Under the pieces are notes generated by a model. That model saw only the letters and a list, made by a program, of their open reading frames with translations, had not been told where the DNA came from and made no database searches. The position numbers and the translations under genes are program-made. A stretch of 64,000 nucleotides of DNA, taken from assembly GCF_042453785.1 (NCBI RefSeq), contig NC_091671.1, forward strand, positions 37,649,001 through 37,713,000. The letters are read 5' to 3'. The stretch comes from Malus domestica (Eukaryota; Streptophyta; Magnoliopsida; Rosales; Rosaceae). This document shows, piece by piece, positions 61,788 to 64,000 of this stretch. The number at the start of each line of letters is the position of its first letter. Position 1 is the first letter of the stretch.

Positions 61788-62462
61788 TCTGTAATTATTT
61801 TTTGCAAATTGTAAGCTCAAAGTCAAGGCCAATGAGGTCGTTTGGATTGGATGGTTTAGATTCATAAATCCTTACACTAGTTGTTGCGTGGTTAGGGATG
61901 GTAGAAAGGTTCGATTAGTTCAATCCTATGTTTGTAGCCTAACCTATTCTATTAAGAAGTTAAGACACTTAATCCCAATACCTTCGACCTTAACTCTAAG
62001 ACTAGGAGATACTTTTTTGTGTGTATTGAGAACACCGACATGTTGTGTTACCATTTCATATGTTATTAAATGAATGTACGTCAATATTCATATGTCCTAC
62101 TTCTCAAGTATAATAAAAATAACAAATATACTATTAATGAAACAATAACACAAACGATATTGTTTAGGATACACCTAAAAGTTATTCTGAGACCAAGGTC
62201 TCGAGATTTGGAATTAGGCCACCGACGCCAATGAATATACTCAAGTTAATCCGAGACTAAGGTCTCGAGACTTGGCATTAGTACATCTCTATCTCTCTAT
62301 CTCCTCTGAACATCACGCCCTCCTCTTCTCCACCTCATCTTCTCCCCACTTTCACAGCTGCATGCATGTCCTCCTCTTTTTTTATTTATTTTTTATTTTT
62401 ATTTTTTATAAATTAAAACAACAATATCACTTCCACTCCAATACTGTTATTATAGAAAAAAA
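61788..62462. other. Intergenic, no gene recognised
   Basis: AT-rich spacer. A short direct repeat lies at about 62188 and 62249 (GAGAC-AAGGTCTCGAGA-TTGG-ATTAG), each copy containing the palindrome TCTCGAGA. The rest is pyrimidine-rich. Confidence 0.45.
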
Positions 62463-62627
62463 CATTATTGTGATTACGCTCTCCTCTTCTCTTCTTCATT
62501 TTGGTCTCAGATATGAAACTCTTTTTTTGTTTCAAGTCTGATAATTTTCTTTAGCTTTGTGTTTAATGATGTATTTTTGCTTTTGGTTGTGGGTTTCTGA
62601 ATTCAAGTGTTTATCGACGCTCAGAGG
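62463..62627. repeat. 165-bp perfect direct repeat, copy 1
   Basis: From CATTATTGTGATTACGC to GACGCTCAGAGG this is identical, base for base as far as I can read, to 63458-63622, at a shift of 995 bp. Confidence 0.9.
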
Positions 62628-63457
62628 ACACAGAGTGTAACTCTCTCTCTCTCTCTCTCTCAGTTTTGTTTCTCTGTTAATTTGTAATTTGGTTTGGGGT
62701 TGTGATGAGTAGATTTTATATTATATATTTTACCCTAATCTTAGTATATTTTGGTTAATATATTGGAAGAATTTTGATACTTTGAATTGTATTTTCAATA
62801 TAGGACTTTCGACTTCCTCTGGAGCAAAACAGGACCAAATGGACGAATTTTGGAGTAATTCCAGTTGGAGGACGTTCGTGAGTCACTTAGCTTGATCGTA
62901 TCAAAATTTGGGATTTTCCACCAAGCGGTTATTTTCTGGCGATGAAATAAAGAAGCAGTGCGCAGTGCTGGAAAATGACGTTTTTGGGCTTAAATTGCGT
63001 TTTTGGAGCTCAAGATGACATCGGATGGGTTCGTGGCCTTCTGGAAAAGTGTTCAGAATATTCCAAACATCAAATCCAACTATATTGGGCCAGTTTTGGA
63101 GCAGCTTATGGGCCAAAACGTGGCTGTTCAGATTTTAGACGAATTTTACTATTTTTATTTAGGGTTTTTATTAATTTTAGTTTGCTAGGGTTTGTGTGGT
63201 GGCTTAGGAGATATATTGCTTGGCCGTCTACAGTTTTAAAAAACGCTTTATTTTATGCAATATTGGAGACAGAGAGAAGTGCTAGGGTTTTGAAGATTTT
63301 CTACTTGAAGGTGTTTTCAATCCTTTTCTTAAGAGATATTTCTATGATTTCAATTATGAATATGTGGAACTAATTTCTTTTGCTAGGGCGAAGCCTTGAG
63401 CCTTAGCATGAATATGTGATTTTTATTTAATTTCTTATGATTGATTGCATGCGTACT
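62628..63457. other. Sequence between the repeats, retroelement-like
   Basis: This stretch starts with a (CT)n run (62641-62661). It then contains a segment (about 62800-63430) with CGTGAGTCACTTAGCTTGATC and GGGCGAAGCCTTGAGCCTTAGC that I associate with a dispersed plant repeat, probably an LTR element part. Short overlapping ORFs on both strands have no domain signature. Confidence 0.45.
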
Positions 63458-63622
63458 CATTATTGTGATTACGCTCTCCTCTTCTCTTCTTCATTTTGGT
63501 CTCAGATATGAAACTCTTTTTTTGTTTCAAGTCTGATAATTTTCTTTAGCTTTGTGTTTAATGATGTATTTTTGCTTTTGGTTGTGGGTTTCTGAATTCA
63601 AGTGTTTATCGACGCTCAGAGG
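63458..63622. repeat. 165-bp perfect direct repeat, copy 2
   Basis: Identical to 62463-62627. It is followed at once by the CCTAGGCGG-rich element. Confidence 0.9.
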
Positions 63623-63805
63623 CAGTGTTCGAAAAAACGGCCTAGGCGGCGCCTAGGCGCTAGGCGGGTTGGAACCTTGGCGACTTTGTGCAAAACGGCT
63701 GGAAAAATCGGGTTGGCTCTAGGCGGCCGCCTAGGCGGCCCTAGGCGGGCTAGGCGGCTGGGCGGTTTTTTTTTTTTTTTTTTTGAAATAAAAAAAAAAA
63801 AAACT
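63623..63805. repeat. GC-rich CCTAGGCGG repeat element with poly-T/poly-A end
   Basis: CAGTGTTCGAAAAAACGG introduces a run of overlapping GCCTAGGCGG and GGCGCCTAGG palindromes (63640-63765), very GC-rich in an AT-rich setting. It ends in a 20-base T run and an A run. It looks like a small dispersed repeat, perhaps a SINE or MITE, of a class I cannot name. Confidence 0.6.
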
Positions 63806-64000
63806 TAGATTAAGCCTAATTCTAACATTTGACTCGTTTAGCATTCGAACATTTGACTCGTTGTTAATTTTATCCTATGAAAACTTGTTCTGAAGTATAC
63901 CATATTATTATGATTCGCAGATGTGAACTTGTTTTTGAGAACTGCTTTGTTCTAGAAGAAAATGTTCTCGGGCAGGAAGGAAAAAGTGTAGTGATGCTTT

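Overview
This is nuclear DNA of a flowering plant. The genes have GT-AG introns, the intergenic DNA is AT-rich, and LTR retrotransposons, a LINE remnant, tRNA-type SINEs and MITEs are interspersed. The retroelement and MITE families resemble those I associate with Rosaceae, tribe Maleae (apple, pear). That placement is inference from memory and was not searched.

Six protein-coding genes can be read with exon structure. From left to right they are: a histone H2A.Z gene (+, 698-1825); a DWARF27-type beta-carotene isomerase with seven exons (+, 19885-22867); a LONGIFOLIA/TRM-type gene with four exons (-, 32462-28655); a heterotrimeric G-protein gamma subunit with a C-terminal prenylation motif and four exons (-, 52258-50096); an intronless 2-oxoglutarate/Fe(II) dioxygenase (-, 55878-54937); and an AMT2/AMT3-type ammonium transporter with three exons (-, 60876-58112). 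They look like ordinary unlinked plant genes. Several touch hormone or nutrient signalling (strigolactone precursor, G protein, ammonium), but nothing in the sequence shows that they act as a cluster.

Layout: 1-3.2 kb is the H2A.Z gene and its flanks. 3.7-5.1 kb is a retroelement remnant with three kinds of internal tandem repeat. 6.6-7.07 kb is a broken RuvB-like 2 (Reptin) copy that abuts a retroelement leader. 7.3-18.8 kb is a degenerate Ty3/gypsy complex of the Tat type: gag-pol is on the minus strand, a second archaeal-type RNase H is present, and a long degenerate ORF lies antisense to pol next to the left LTR. 19.9-22.9 kb is D27, with foldback MITEs in two consecutive introns. 23-28.6 kb is mostly repeat-derived intergenic DNA. 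28.6-32.5 kb is the LONGIFOLIA-like gene with a Harbinger-like MITE in an intron. 34.4-34.9 kb is an LTR, 38.5-38.7 kb is a solo LTR of the 5S-bearing Cassandra TRIM, and 39-43.5 kb is a large non-autonomous retroelement with hierarchical repeats and one intact coiled-coil ORF. 43.5-44.1 kb is a LINE 3' end. 44-50 kb is gene-poor. 50-61 kb holds the last three genes. 62.4-64 kb is repeat-rich, with a perfect 165-bp duplication.

The most notable non-gene signals are the retroelement-borne accessory ORFs (one antisense, one with an EAR-like DLNL motif), a Cassandra solo LTR with a clean target-site duplication, an LTR shared by two internal regions, multiplied TATA-bearing repeats in an LTR-like segment, and same-family foldback MITEs either side of a 62-nt D27 exon. 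No CRISPR, tRNA gene, rRNA gene or recognised microRNA was found.
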